Shown piece by piece: positions 9,073 through 18,733 of a DNA stretch of 64,000 nucleotides. This DNA is from Ensifer sp. MPMI2T. Lineage in GTDB: Bacteria > Pseudomonadota > Alphaproteobacteria > Rhizobiales > Rhizobiaceae. The stretch lies in NCBI RefSeq assembly GCF_004827385.1, contig NZ_SRXN01000013.1:62001-126000 (forward strand), given 5' to 3'. Under the pieces are notes generated by a model, which saw only the letters and a program-made list of their open reading frames with translations, was not told where the DNA came from and did no database searches. The position numbers were made by a program, and so were the translations under genes. Every line of letters starts with the position of its first letter. The stretch's first letter is position 1.

Positions 9073-10325
9073 GCACGCAAACCGTCACGATCGCCCGCCT
9101 TGGCGCACAGGGCGACGGTATCGCGCAGACCGAAGCGGGGCCGGTCTATGCGCCGTTCACGCTGCCCGGCGAAACCGTCGCGCTGGCCGTCAACAAGGCA
9201 CATGGCACGCTCATCTCGGTGAAGGAGGCCTCCCCCGACCGCGTCGAGCCGAAATGTCGGCACTTCGGCCCGGACGGCGTCAACGGCACCTGCGGCGGCT
9301 GCACGCTGCAACACGCATCCGACGATCTTTATCACGGCTTCAAGCGCAGTCTCGTGATCGATGCCTTGAAGTCGAAGGGCCTGACGCCGGACGTAGCGCC
9401 GCTGGTGATCGCCCATCCAGGCGAGCGGCGGCGCGCCGTGTTCACCGCGCGGCGCACCGAGAAGGAAATGCTGCTCGGCTACAACCAGGCAGAAAGCCAT
9501 CACATCGTCGCGATCAGCGAATGTCCCATCACGAGCCCGGGCATCGTTTCCCGGCTCGCAACCATACGCAAGATCGCGGCCGCAATGGCGACGAATGCCG
9601 AGCCGTTCCGCATTACGGTGCTCGAAACCAGTTCCGGCCTCGATCTCGCCTTTGAGGGCATCAAGCTCGCCGACCGGCAACGGCGCCTGACGGTCGAGGC
9701 AGTGCTCGGAGAGCGCGGCATTGCCCGCGTCAGCCTCAACGGCGAGATCATCGTCGAACCCGTAAAACCGGCGATCGATTTTGGCGGCGTAACCGTCTCA
9801 CCGCCGCCGGGAAGTTTCGCGCAAGCGACGAGGCCGGCCGAAGAGGCGATGGCAAAGCTCGTGCTTGAGCATCTCGGCAAGGCCAAACACGTCGCCGATC
9901 TCTTCTCCGGCATCGGCACCTTCGCTCTCAGGATCGCGCAAAGAGCGCGCGTGCACGCCGTCGAAGGTGACGACAAAGCGTTGAAAGCGCTGGACTTTGC
10001 CGCGCGCAACACGCAAGGCCTGAAGCCGGTCACGGTCGAGAAGCGCGATCTTTTCCGCCGGCCACTGATGGCGCAGGAGTTGAAGGGCTACGACGCCGTC
10101 GTGTTCGATCCGCCGCGTGCCGGTGCCGAGGCTCAATGCCACGAGCTCGCCCGCTCGGGCGTGAAGAAGATTGCTGCCGTTTCATGCAATCCAGTGACGC
10201 TTGCGCGCGATCTCGCAATCCTCACCGCTGCGGGATACAGGATCACGTCGGTGACGCCGATCGACCAGTTTCTCTGGTCAGCGCATGTCGAGGCAGTGGC
10301 GACGCTGGAAAAACACCAGAAATGA
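9069..10325 (+). CDS. Class I SAM-dependent RNA (uracil-5-)methyltransferase, TrmA/RlmD family
   Basis: A 418-residue protein starting with a TRAM-like segment (residues 4-50), followed by a Cys cluster (C near 61, then CGGC near 77-80) expected to hold a 4Fe-4S centre as in RlmD. The methyltransferase domain has ADLFSGIGTFALRIA, the substrate loop FDPPRAGAEAQC, and the catalytic-cysteine motif VSCNPVTLARDL near residue 375. It should convert a uridine of 23S rRNA or tRNA to m5U; which position cannot be told. Its start overlaps the tlyA stop by 4 bp, forming an RNA-modification pair. Confidence 0.92.
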   Translation: MSTQTVTIARLGAQGDGIAQTEAGPVYAPFTLPGETVALAVNKAHGTLISVKEASPDRVEPKCRHFGPDGVNGTCGGCTLQHASDDLYHGFKRSLVIDALKSKGLTPDVAPLVIAHPGERRRAVFTARRTEKEMLLGYNQAESHHIVAISECPITSPGIVSRLATIRKIAAAMATNAEPFRITVLETSSGLDLAFEGIKLADRQRRLTVEAVLGERGIARVSLNGEIIVEPVKPAIDFGGVTVSPPPGSFAQATRPAEEAMAKLVLEHLGKAKHVADLFSGIGTFALRIAQRARVHAVEGDDKALKALDFAARNTQGLKPVTVEKRDLFRRPLMAQELKGYDAVVFDPPRAGAEAQCHELARSGVKKIAAVSCNPVTLARDLAILTAAGYRITSVTPIDQFLWSAHVEAVATLEKHQK

Positions 10326-10330
10326 GGAAG

Positions 10331-10349
10331 GCCCGGCAAGATGCCGGGC
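10331..10349. terminator. GC hairpin between convergent genes
   Basis: Perfect seven-base arms gcccggc and gccgggc with a five-base loop, placed between the methyltransferase stop and the convergent chemoreceptor stop. Neither side has a proper T run, so termination by this hairpin is only plausible. Confidence 0.5.
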
Positions 10350-10374
10350 CCAAAAAGTTTCTAGTCGCCTCTGA

Positions 10375-12477
10375 TCAGGCCGCGCGGCGGCGGTAGCTTG
10401 TGGCGCTGGTGTGGGCAGCCGCCTGCGCGTCTCCCAGATTGAACTGAGCGAGCAGCGCGTTGAGTGCTGCCGCCTCCTGGGCAAGGCCGTGGCTTGCCGC
10501 CGTCTGTTCCTCGACCATCGCCGCGTTCTGCTGCGTGCCCTGATCCATGGTGTTGACGGCGGTGTTGATCTCCTGCAGACCCGTGGACTGCTCGCGCGTT
10601 GCAATAACGATCGCGCTCACATGCTTGTTGATCTCCTGGACCTCCGCGACGATCGCTTCCAGCGCCCGGCCGGTGTCGCCGACCAGCGTCACGCCGGAGC
10701 GCACTTGGTCGCCGGAGGTCGTGATCAGCGCCTTGATCTCCTTCGCGGCATTGGCCGAGCGCTGGGCGAGCTCGCGCACTTCCTGGGCGACGACGGCAAA
10801 GCCCTTGCCGGCCTCGCCCGCACGAGCCGCCTCGACGCCGGCATTCAGCGCCAGGAGGTTGGTCTGGAAGGCAATATCATCTATGACACCGATGATGTTG
10901 GAGATCTCGCCGGACGACTTCTCAATCGCATGCATCGCCTGGACAGCGTTCTGGACGACTTCACCGGATTTCTCGGCGCCGGCGCGGGTGCGGGCGACGA
11001 GTGCTCCGACCTCTTCCGCCCGGTGCGCGGAGTCCTTCACCGTCGTGGTGATCTCCTCGAGCGCTGCCGCGGTCTCTTCGACCGAAGCCGCCTGCTGCTC
11101 CGTGCGGCGGGCAAGATCGTCGGCGGCCGAACGGATCTCGCTGGCGCCGGCATCGATCGCACGGGCGTTGACGCCGACCGCGCGGAGCGTGTCGTGCAGC
11201 TTGGCGACCGAATTGTTGAAATCGGCCCTCAGACGGTCGAGGCGATCGGCAAAGGGGCTGTCGATGCGGAAGGCGAGATCGCCGTTGGCAAGCCGGCCAA
11301 GGCCGGTCGCAAGCGCATCGACCGCGTGCTGCACTTCCGCCGCATCGCGCGCCTTCTGGGCCTCGCGGTCCAGACGCTCGCGTTCGGAGAGCGACCGGTT
11401 GGCATCCGCTTCGTCCTCGAGCCGCACACGCTCGGCGGCATTGGCGCGGAAGACGGCAACGGCTGCTGCCATCGACCCGATCTGATCACGACGACCCTCG
11501 CAGGGAATTTCGACCTCAATGTTGCCGGCGGCGAGCTTTTCCATCGTGCCGGTCATTTCGGTGATCGGCCGGATGACCAGGCGGCTGAGCAGCGTTGCGA
11601 GGAAAGCGATCATGACACCGACGGCCAGGATCGTCGCAACGGTAGCGGCGATGCGGAACTCACTGATCGTCGAATAGGCGACGTCCGCATCCACGACGAA
11701 GCCGACATACCATTCGACCGAGGGGAGCCCCTTGACCGGCACAAAGCTGACCAGCATCGGCTTGCCGTCCAGCTCGGTGTTGACGATGCCGCTGCCGATC
11801 TTCGGCGTGCCGACCGGAAAGGCGTCGGCGAGCGTCTTCGTCACCAGCTTGGCGTCCGGGTGAACGAGAATCTGACCATCCCTGCTGGCAAGGAACGCGA
11901 AACCTTCGCCGCCGACGTCGATCGAGTTGACCATGGAGACGAGCGTCTTCAGCGAGAAATCGCTGCCGGCCACGCCATAAAGCTTGCCATCATGCTTGAC
12001 GGGCACTGCGGCGCTGATGATGAGATCGCCGCTGGAGGCGTCGATGTAGGGTTCGGTCAGCACGCGAGCATCGGCCTTGACGGCCTGTTGATACCACGGG
12101 CGCTGGCGCGGATCGTAATCCTCCGGCATCGGCATTTCGGGCCAGGTGATGAACTTGCCGCTTTCGTTACCGACATAGGTGGAGATGAATTCGGCGGTGA
12201 GAACATCGTTCTTCAAGACACCCTGAATGGCGGCTTCGTCGCCGACGCGGCCGGCAGCATCCGCCGCCATGGCCGTCAGCGTCACGCGGCCGTTCAGCCA
12301 GTTGGCGACGCTTGTCGCCGCCTGATTGCCGGACGAGGCGATATTCTCCTCGACGGCCTTTGTCGCCGCGCTGTTCTGTAGCGTATCGATATAGACGGAA
12401 AAGCCTGCAAAGGCGCCGACGACAACGCAGGACGCGGCAACAAGAATGCGCGTCATGAGATTCGATCGTTTGGACAA
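10375..12477 (-). CDS. mcpU: Methyl-accepting chemotaxis protein with dCache sensor, McpU-like
   Basis: A chemoreceptor of about 700 residues. TM1 lies near residues 10-30, then a periplasmic dCache_1 domain of about 260 residues ([33 protein letters not shown]), TM2, HAMP and the methyl-accepting domain with tip [18 protein letters not shown]. Two acidic ligand positions, Asp146 in YIDA and Asp173 in GSDF, are 27 residues apart, the spacing of the ligand-binding Asp pair I recall for the S. meliloti proline receptor McpU, also next to dxs. I chose TTG 12477 because a strong GAGGAG lies 7 nt upstream; ATG 12456 or 12519 are alternatives. Unlike its paralogue at 6.2 kb it has no C-terminal CheR pentapeptide. 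Confidence 0.85.
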   Translation of the reverse strand: MSKRSNLMTRILVAASCVVVGAFAGFSVYIDTLQNSAATKAVEENIASSGNQAATSVANWLNGRVTLTAMAADAAGRVGDEAAIQGVLKNDVLTAEFISTYVGNESGKFITWPEMPMPEDYDPRQRPWYQQAVKADARVLTEPYIDASSGDLIISAAVPVKHDGKLYGVAGSDFSLKTLVSMVNSIDVGGEGFAFLASRDGQILVHPDAKLVTKTLADAFPVGTPKIGSGIVNTELDGKPMLVSFVPVKGLPSVEWYVGFVVDADVAYSTISEFRIAATVATILAVGVMIAFLATLLSRLVIRPITEMTGTMEKLAAGNIEVEIPCEGRRDQIGSMAAAVAVFRANAAERVRLEDEADANRSLSERERLDREAQKARDAAEVQHAVDALATGLGRLANGDLAFRIDSPFADRLDRLRADFNNSVAKLHDTLRAVGVNARAIDAGASEIRSAADDLARRTEQQAASVEETAAALEEITTTVKDSAHRAEEVGALVARTRAGAEKSGEVVQNAVQAMHAIEKSSGEISNIIGVIDDIAFQTNLLALNAGVEAARAGEAGKGFAVVAQEVRELAQRSANAAKEIKALITTSGDQVRSGVTLVGDTGRALEAIVAEVQEINKHVSAIVIATREQSTGLQEINTAVNTMDQGTQQNAAMVEEQTAASHGLAQEAAALNALLAQFNLGDAQAAAHTSATSYRRRAA

Positions 12478-12860
12478 GGAAGGGCTCCTCTGGAGTGGCC
12501 GGCGTCCTTCGCCGGACATGAGCTCGTGAGATTTCCCGCGCATAGCGGATCGGTCGCGGCAAGCGACAAACGGAATTGCGGGAAAGTGATGGACATGCCG
12601 CGAAGGCAAGACCGGCCATGCCTCATGCGGCCGGGGGCCGCCCGCGCGACAGGCGCCCGCCACTTCTGAGGGACGCCCGGCGCTCTTCTTCGGAACATCT
12701 TGTCCGCCTCTTTCGTGTTTCCACTTTGAGGGGGATGGTCCAGGGAAGGCCTACTGAGGCTGCACGCTAGCGGCTGCTATTTAAGAACAAATTAAAATTG
12801 ATATATGCAAATTCAGGATGTCGGTGGCAATCGGAAGCGGCTCGAAATCGCAGCGGAACT
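12478..12860. other. Leader and upstream region of the McpU-like receptor
   Basis: This stretch holds no convincing gene. It contains the ribosome binding site at 12485-12490 and an AT-rich block around 12778-12815 (aagaacaaattaaaattgat), a likely promoter zone for the minus-strand receptor gene. I cannot assign -35/-10 boxes. Confidence 0.4.
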
Positions 12861-12967
12861 AATGCATGTCGCCCAAAAGTGTGCAGTGGTTTTGGGACAA
12901 CGACATGCATAAAAGCAATGACCTAAAGCGCGTCGCATAAGTCCGATTAAACGCGACGCGCTTTAGC
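12861..12967. repeat. Palindromic repeat, family 2 (two hairpins)
   Basis: One hairpin has arms atgcatgtc/gacatgcat around a core of cccaaaa/ttttggg. The second has perfect 14-base arms ctaaagcgcgtcgc (12923-12936) and gcgacgcgctttag (12953-12966). Related copies lie at 22321-22414 and, inverted, at 37640-37746. The outer arm contains the stop codon of the enoyl-CoA hydratase gene. Confidence 0.8.
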
Positions 12968-13715
12968 GACGCACGAAGGCTTGGAAAGCCGCCCGCGCTT
13001 CCGCACTCTTCAACTGCGCCGCAAAATGCTGAGCCTCGTCGTCGATGCGGGAGAGAACGTCACTTCGATCCCCACGAATGAGATCACGGGCAATGCGCAG
13101 CGCTTCCGGCGGCTTCCTGGCGAGGCGCGCGGCGAGCGAGAGTGTCTCTTCCTCGACCGCATCCTGTGCAACGATCTTCCAGATCAGCCCGGCCTGCAAG
13201 GCATCGGTGGCTTCCAGCGGTTCTCCAGCGGCGAGAAGCGCGAAGGCGCGCTGGTGCCCCATGATGCGCGGCGCGATCAAACTGGATGCCGCTTCAGGCA
13301 CGAGCGCGAGGTCAACGAACGGTGTCTTGAAGACCGATCGGGCCGAAGCAACAGTGAGGTCGCAATGGACATGGATGGTGGTACCGATGCCGATCGCTAG
13401 GCCGTCGACGCCGGATACGACCGGCTTTCTCGCACCCGCGAGTGCCCGCAGGAAATCGAGCACCTCGGTCCCCATTGTCCCGCCCACGGCAAAGGCGAGA
13501 AAATCGGCCATGTCGTTCCCGGCGGAGAAGCATCCTTCCGTACCGAGGAAGGCAGTGACTAGGACAGCCGGATCCGTTCCGGCCACCGTCAGCGCCTTGG
13601 TCATCTTCGCGTACATCTCGCGCGTGATGGCGTTCTTCTTTTCCGGCCGGTTGAAGCGGATGATCTGGACGCCGGGGAAGGCCTCCGGGCGTTCTACAAG
13701 CACATGATCGGTCAT
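12963..13715 (-). CDS. Enoyl-CoA hydratase/isomerase family protein
   Basis: A 250-residue crotonase-fold protein. Oxyanion-hole segments are visible: FSAGNDMADF near residue 63 and the loop around GVDGLAIGIGTTIHVHCDL near residue 105, where GIG replaces the more common GGG. It probably hydrates or isomerises an enoyl-CoA in fatty acid or amino acid degradation. ATG 13715 is preceded by an AGGAAGGGG ribosome binding site. It starts 13 bp after the acyl-CoA dehydrogenase stop and is co-transcribed with it, so the two probably act on the same acyl-CoA. The TAA stop lies inside a palindromic repeat. Confidence 0.9.
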   Translation of the reverse strand: MTDHVLVERPEAFPGVQIIRFNRPEKKNAITREMYAKMTKALTVAGTDPAVLVTAFLGTEGCFSAGNDMADFLAFAVGGTMGTEVLDFLRALAGARKPVVSGVDGLAIGIGTTIHVHCDLTVASARSVFKTPFVDLALVPEAASSLIAPRIMGHQRAFALLAAGEPLEATDALQAGLIWKIVAQDAVEEETLSLAARLARKPPEALRIARDLIRGDRSDVLSRIDDEAQHFAAQLKSAEARAAFQAFVRR

Positions 13716-13728
13716 GAGTTCCCCTTCC

Positions 13729-15510
13729 TCAATCGAGAGCGACGCGCGCGGCCGCAAGGCTTTCCGCACCGCTGACGACGCGATCCTTCAGAGCGCCTGT
13801 TTCTGCGAGCAGGTTCTCCGCAGTGAACCGGCAAAGCGCGATGCGCGCATCTTGCTTTCCGTCGCCGGCGTCTGCCATCCCACTCTTGACGAGATAGGCG
13901 CCTGTCAGCACCAGGCCGAAGAGCCGCTGATAGGCGGTGGCACCGGACAGCGCATCGGTAAGCTTTCCACCGCCCAGCGCAGCCAGCAGCCATTCGGTCG
14001 CGTCGGAGAGATCGGCGATCGCAGCATCGAGCCGCACCGCCGTCTCGCCGAACCCCTTCCGGTTCGTGGTCCTGACAGCGGCGGCGATCTCGCTCAGCTC
14101 GGCAATGAAGCCGCGCACATGGGCGCCATCGGACAAAGGCACTTTGCGGGTTACGAGATCGATCGCCTGGATGCCGTTGGTGCCTTCATAGATCGGCGCG
14201 ATGCGTGCGTCGCGGAGGTACCGGGCGGCCCCGGTTTCCTCGATGAAGCCCATGCCGCCATGCACCTGGACGCCCAGGGACGCCACATCGACGCCGGCAT
14301 CGGTGGCGAAGGACTTTGCGATCGGCGTCAGCAGGCTCGACCGCTCCTGCCAATGGCGGGCTTGGTCGCCCTTGCAAGCATGTGCCATGTCGACTGCGTG
14401 GGCGCAGGCATAGGCGATCGCCCGCGATCCTTGTGTCAGCGCCTTCATGGTCAGCAGCATGCGGGCGACATCCGGATGCTCGATGATCGGGCTCATGCCC
14501 TCGCCGCTCCATCCGGGAGCTCTCCCCTGCGTGCGTTCCTTCGCATAGTCGATCGCCTTCTGGGTTGCGGCTTCAGCGATTGCGACGCCCTGCATGCCGA
14601 CGGCCAGGCGCGCGTTGTTCATCATCGTGAACATGCAAGCGAGCCCACGGTTTTCCTCGCCGACCAGATAACCGACCGCACCTTTTTCATCGCCGAACTT
14701 GCCGTCGCCGTAGATCATCGTGCAGGTGGGCGAGCCGTGGATACCGAGCTTGTGCTCGAGAGAATGACAGAAAAGATCGTTGCGGGCCCCGAGCGAGCCG
14801 TCGGCGTTGACAAGAAACTTCGGCACGAGAAACAGCGAAATGCCTTTCGTGCCGGGGCGCGCGTCCGGCAGGCGCGCGAGCACGAGATGGACGATGTTGT
14901 CGGTGAAGTCGTGCTCGCCCCAGGTAATGAAAATCTTTTGGCCGAAGATGCGATAAGTGCCGTCGTCGCGACGTTCGGCCCGGGTCTTGAGCACACCGAG
15001 ATCGGAGCCGGCATGCGGCTCCGTCAGGTTCATCGTGGCGGTCCACTCGCCCGAAACCATTTTCGCGAGATATGTCGCCTTCAGCGCTTCGGAGCCGTGC
15101 TTCTCCAGGGCATCGACGGCGCCCATCGTCAGCGTCGGGCCAAGCGCGAAAGCCATCGAACCGGCATTCCACATCTCCATCGCGGCGACATGCAGCATGT
15201 GCGGCAGATTTTGCCCCCCGAAGGCTTCCGGCGCCGTCAGTCCGTTCCAGCCGCCGCCGATCCAGTTGTGATAGAGATCGCGCCACCCTTCCGGCGTCTT
15301 GACCACGCCGTCGACGAGCCGCGCGCCCTGCCGGTCACCGACATCACCAAGAGGGGCCACCTCTTCCGTCGCAAAACGCCCGGCTTCCGCAAGAATCGCA
15401 TCGACCAGATCCTCACCGAGTTCACCGAAAACACCGGCGTCCAGGGCCTCGGCCATGCCGGCCACGTGCTTCAGCGTGAATGCGATCTCGTCGACGGGTG
15501 CTTTGTACAT
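13729..15510 (-). CDS. Acyl-CoA dehydrogenase (long, three-domain plus C-terminal extension)
   Basis: A 593-residue FAD flavoprotein, longer than the classical 380-residue enzymes and typical of the FadE-like class with an extra C-terminal domain. It contains NLTEPHAGSDLGVLKTRAE (FAD/substrate loop), KIFITWGEHD, and the active-site region IYEGTNGIQAIDLVTRK near residue 430. It oxidises acyl-CoA to enoyl-CoA with electrons to ETF. ATG 15510 has a GGGAGGA ribosome binding site; an upstream in-frame extension lacks family similarity. It is the first gene of a two-gene operon with the hydratase. Confidence 0.93.
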   Translation of the reverse strand: MYKAPVDEIAFTLKHVAGMAEALDAGVFGELGEDLVDAILAEAGRFATEEVAPLGDVGDRQGARLVDGVVKTPEGWRDLYHNWIGGGWNGLTAPEAFGGQNLPHMLHVAAMEMWNAGSMAFALGPTLTMGAVDALEKHGSEALKATYLAKMVSGEWTATMNLTEPHAGSDLGVLKTRAERRDDGTYRIFGQKIFITWGEHDFTDNIVHLVLARLPDARPGTKGISLFLVPKFLVNADGSLGARNDLFCHSLEHKLGIHGSPTCTMIYGDGKFGDEKGAVGYLVGEENRGLACMFTMMNNARLAVGMQGVAIAEAATQKAIDYAKERTQGRAPGWSGEGMSPIIEHPDVARMLLTMKALTQGSRAIAYACAHAVDMAHACKGDQARHWQERSSLLTPIAKSFATDAGVDVASLGVQVHGGMGFIEETGAARYLRDARIAPIYEGTNGIQAIDLVTRKVPLSDGAHVRGFIAELSEIAAAVRTTNRKGFGETAVRLDAAIADLSDATEWLLAALGGGKLTDALSGATAYQRLFGLVLTGAYLVKSGMADAGDGKQDARIALCRFTAENLLAETGALKDRVVSGAESLAAARVALD

Positions 15511-15744
15511 GATGATCCTCCCCGTGCAGCCATTGGCATTGTCGACCCCGCTGCGCTCCTTCTTCGAACCGAACACTATTGATTTTTACGTAAACGTCAA
15601 CGTCAATTGCAGTCCGTTCGAGCTCCCTAGGATTGTAACAAAACTGTCATCGCGGGCGATTAGAAGCCGAGTCCGGATTGCCCTAGACCCACGATCATTT
15701 GGGCCGAATCGACCCAATCGTAAAAGCGCTCGATTCTAATAAGT

Positions 15745-15794
15745 TAGAGCGGGATGCGGGCGGGAAACCGCTCACACTTTCCTCACCCGCTCTA
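15745..15794. repeat. Short palindromic repeat, family 3
   Basis: Perfect nine-base arms tagagcggg and cccgctcta around a 32-base core, ending 14 bp before the start of the CorA-like gene. It could be a small mobile palindrome or a structured leader. Confidence 0.5.
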
Positions 15795-15808
15795 GCCAAG
15801 GCGCTGCG

Positions 15809-16798
15809 ATGAACCTGATTTCTCCCGAGATACCGGGCCTTGTCTGGGCCTACCGCTTCATACCGGGAGAAAGCCGATGCCAGCGCATCGCCGCCGACGC
15901 CTCGGTGGAGAGCCTCTCGGCAGGCGACGGCTGGGTCTGGCTGCACCTGGCGCTTAGCGATGCGCGCACGCCCGCCCTGATCGAGCGCATCAGCAACCTG
16001 CCGCAGGCCGCGATTGCCACGCTGACCAGTCACGATACACAGGCGGCAATCACCGTTTCCGAGGATGTCGTCCATGGAACGCTGGTGGATTTCGAGCGCA
16101 CGTTCGACGAGGTCACGAAAACGATCGGCTGGCTGCATTTCGCGGTCAGCGACAAGATCATCATCACGACGCGGCTGCATCCGCTGCGCAGCCTCGATCG
16201 CGTGAAGGCGGCCGTCGAGAAAAGCGCCAAATGTAACCGGCCGATCGACCTCTTCGAAATGCTGGTCGTCGAGTTCCAGAGAACGTTGATCACGCTCGTC
16301 CTGGAACTGACCGAAGAGTTGAATGTCATCGAGGATCATGTCTACGGCGAAGCGGGCCATAGGCAGCAGCCGGGGCTGGCACCGCTGCGCAGGACCGTGG
16401 TGCGACTGCATCGGCATTTGCGGACCATTCTCGCCCTTTTGCGGCGCGCCGGGGCATCGGAGGAGGACGAAGTGCCGCCGGGTTTCATCGATGCGGCCGA
16501 ACGGCTCTCCGACCGGCTGGAGGCGGTAGACCGGGATGTCTTCGCGCTCCAGGAACGCGCGAGGCTTCTCCACGAGGAAATCGACAGCAAGATTTCGTCG
16601 GAGACCAATCGGCATCTCTATATCCTGTCGCTGATGACAGCGTTCCTTCTGCCGCCGACGCTGGTGACGGGCTTCTTCGGCATGAATACGGGAGCCCTGC
16701 CCTTCGCCGATGGTGGCGGCACGCTCTACGCGGCGTTGATCATCGCCTTCTCCATGGGCCTTGCTTGGCTCATTCTTCGCCGCATCGGCATTCTGTAG
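15809..16798 (+). CDS. CorA/ZntB family divalent cation transporter
   Basis: A 329-residue protein with a long cytoplasmic N-terminal domain and two C-terminal membrane helices (about 267-287 and 305-325). The pore signature GMN is present in GFFGMNTGALPF between the helices, followed by a short loop lacking the MPE sequence of classical magnesium-selective CorA, which fits ZntB-type members better. It likely forms a homopentamer that moves Zn2+ or Mg2+ across the inner membrane; direction and metal are not decided by sequence. Confidence 0.88.
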   Translation: MNLISPEIPGLVWAYRFIPGESRCQRIAADASVESLSAGDGWVWLHLALSDARTPALIERISNLPQAAIATLTSHDTQAAITVSEDVVHGTLVDFERTFDEVTKTIGWLHFAVSDKIIITTRLHPLRSLDRVKAAVEKSAKCNRPIDLFEMLVVEFQRTLITLVLELTEELNVIEDHVYGEAGHRQQPGLAPLRRTVVRLHRHLRTILALLRRAGASEEDEVPPGFIDAAERLSDRLEAVDRDVFALQERARLLHEEIDSKISSETNRHLYILSLMTAFLLPPTLVTGFFGMNTGALPFADGGGTLYAALIIAFSMGLAWLILRRIGIL

Positions 16799-16850
16799 CA
16801 CGTTGTTGCGGAGCGGACCGGTCTTCCACCTGCGTCGATCCAGCGTAAAA

Positions 16851-16869
16851 GGCCGGCTTACTTCCGGCC
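16851..16869. terminator. Hairpin between convergent CorA-like and BA14K genes
   Basis: Arms ggccgg and ccggcc with a seven-base loop, followed on the plus strand by a pyrimidine-rich tract. It may serve both convergent genes as a terminator. Confidence 0.45.
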
Positions 16870-16897
16870 CCTGCCTTTCTTAGGCCTGCAGCCGATT

Positions 16898-17338
16898 TTA
16901 GCTGTAGGGCGAATAGCACTGCTGTCGCGGGCCGCCATAGGGCTGATAGGTGTTGTCATAGGCCCTGTAGGAGCGATAACGGGCATAGCACCATTCGACG
17001 TGCCTATTGCCGTAGCGAACAACCGGCGGACGGGCGATCGGTGGAGGGGCGATCGGCCCGCCGATAATCACACCAGTGCCGAAGGCTCCCCTTGGGTACC
17101 ACCAGCCATCGTAGTAGCGATAACCGGGGCGATAATAACGATAGCCGCGATAGCCGTTGTAGTAATAGCGGTCCCCGTAGCGATAATATCCGCGCGGCCG
17201 ATATTGCACGTCGGTGACATCGCTCTCAGTTTCGATCCTTGGAGGCGAGGGTGTGAAAGCCTGCGACGGTGCGGCGGACGTTGCCAGCAACAAGGCGGCG
17301 AACGCCGCCGATGGCCACTTGCCAGTCATTGTCTTCAT
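16898..17338 (-). CDS. BA14K family exported protein
   Basis: A 146-residue secreted protein. Residues 1-25 are a signal peptide (basic MKTMTGK, then a hydrophobic core ending in SQA). The middle is rich in Tyr, Arg and Gly (RGYYRYGDRYYYNGYRGY), and the C-terminal 35 residues (HVEWCYARYRSYRAYDNTY and two Cys) are the BA14K domain, known from an immunoreactive lectin-like Brucella protein. It probably sits in the periplasm or outer envelope. ATG 17338 follows GGAGGA. It is monocistronic as far as visible. Confidence 0.85.
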   Translation of the reverse strand: MKTMTGKWPSAAFAALLLATSAAPSQAFTPSPPRIETESDVTDVQYRPRGYYRYGDRYYYNGYRGYRYYRPGYRYYDGWWYPRGAFGTGVIIGGPIAPPPIARPPVVRYGNRHVEWCYARYRSYRAYDNTYQPYGGPRQQCYSPYS

Positions 17339-17656
17339 GGTTTCCTCCATCATCGAAAGCCCGAAATCAACGGCGGGTTGATCGCATAAGTACCGGGTTT
17401 TGTTCCCTCTTTTTGGGACATGCAGCCGGCGATTGCGCCTTCGCCATCGTGAAACTTAGTGCACGGATGGGGGATGAAAACCGTGTCGGCAAGGATTTTC
17501 CCGATCAGAACGGCGCCGGTAGCGCCACAATCCAGAGCCGAACTTGCGCGTGACGCTTCTGCTAGAGGTCTGTGTACAGGAGCGATCGTCTCGCGCAGGA
17601 TCGACACGGGGCTGAGATTTACGACCTTTTAACGCTAATGTCGGCAATCTCAGTGA

Positions 17657-18721
17657 ATGGAAAAGCGGGGACTCTCGATTTCGGGGACGATCTTGCGCCT
17701 GGTGGCCCTTCTGGGTCTGACCTTCGCGGCGGTGAATGTTCACGCGCGTGATCTCGAACCCTGGAAACAGCGGCAGAACGCCCTCATCGTCGATGCCTAT
17801 GAGATGAACAGCATCGACTGGGAAGCGCTGCTGAAGGACAAGCGCATCGCCGGCTTCATCGCGAAAGCCTCCGACGGTCTGCCTGAAAGTTTTTCCTGCA
17901 CCGGAGACCATGGCGGCGACACGGTCGCCCATTGCAAGACGATGTGGCGCAAATACGCCGTCAGCCGCGAGCTCTACCAGACACGCCGAATGATCGCCCG
18001 CTCGTATGGCCTGCTCTGGGGTGCCTATCATTTGGCCCGCCCCGCCAACCCTGTCGATCAGGCCAATCATTTCCTAGACTACGCCAATCCCCGCGACGAC
18101 GAGGTGATGGTCCTCGACATCGAGGGAATCGATCCGGAAAAATACATGTCGCTGGAAGACGCTGCCATCTTCGCCGGGCATATCAAGGCCCGCACCGGCC
18201 GCTATCCCATCCTTTACACCAATCACATCACCGCGAAATACATCGCCGCCAACCGCCACAAGCACCGGCTGTTGTCGCGTCTTCCGCTCTGGTACGCCCG
18301 CTACAAGCCGGACATCCGCAAGGTCTTCCCGATGGGGAACTGGGACAGCTATGCCCTCTGGCAATTCTCCTCGTCGCACAATTGCGGCAAGCGGCGCTGC
18401 CCTTACCGGGTGCCCGGCACGCTCGACGATATCGACGTGAATGTCGCGGCGGTGTCGGCGTCCGCGCTGAAGGCTGTCTGGGCGCAGGGCGCCCTGCTGC
18501 CCGAGAAACCGCCGGTGTTGACCGTTGTCGCCGCGGCGACGCGTGGGACAGCGCCGACGGCCAGCGCCAAGGCGGCTGTCTCCCTCGAGCGGCCTGCCTT
18601 GCTCGTCAGCCGCGCGACGGCCGCGAGCAAGTCGGGTAGCGGCGTTGACATGACCGTTACCGGCTCGATCGCCGTCAGAGCTGCCGAAGCGCACCTGCCC
18701 CATCAGGCCGAGCGGCGCTGA
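17657..18721 (+). CDS. Exported glycoside hydrolase family 25 lysozyme-like muramidase
   Basis: A 354-residue protein with an N-terminal hydrophobic signal/anchor (about residues 8-29), then a GH25 domain (about 35-270): IAGFIAKASDGL, GAYHLARPANPVDQANHFL, the acidic pair in VLDIEG, YTNHITAKYI, and LWQFSSSHNCG. GH25 enzymes cut the N-acetylmuramic acid/N-acetylglucosamine bond in peptidoglycan. The last 85 residues are an Ala/Thr/Ser-rich low-complexity tail. It stands alone and ends 12 bp from the convergent ferredoxin-reductase gene. A role in cell wall remodelling is inference. Confidence 0.88.
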   Translation: MEKRGLSISGTILRLVALLGLTFAAVNVHARDLEPWKQRQNALIVDAYEMNSIDWEALLKDKRIAGFIAKASDGLPESFSCTGDHGGDTVAHCKTMWRKYAVSRELYQTRRMIARSYGLLWGAYHLARPANPVDQANHFLDYANPRDDEVMVLDIEGIDPEKYMSLEDAAIFAGHIKARTGRYPILYTNHITAKYIAANRHKHRLLSRLPLWYARYKPDIRKVFPMGNWDSYALWQFSSSHNCGKRRCPYRVPGTLDDIDVNVAAVSASALKAVWAQGALLPEKPPVLTVVAAATRGTAPTASAKAAVSLERPALLVSRATAASKSGSGVDMTVTGSIAVRAAEAHLPHQAERR

Positions 18722-18733
18722 CGGGCCCTCCCG

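Noticed and set aside
13714-15582. Long plus-strand frame opposite the acyl-CoA dehydrogenase
   Set aside because: Antisense mirror frame with no recognisable protein features; the acyl-CoA dehydrogenase on the minus strand has clear motifs and a ribosome binding site.
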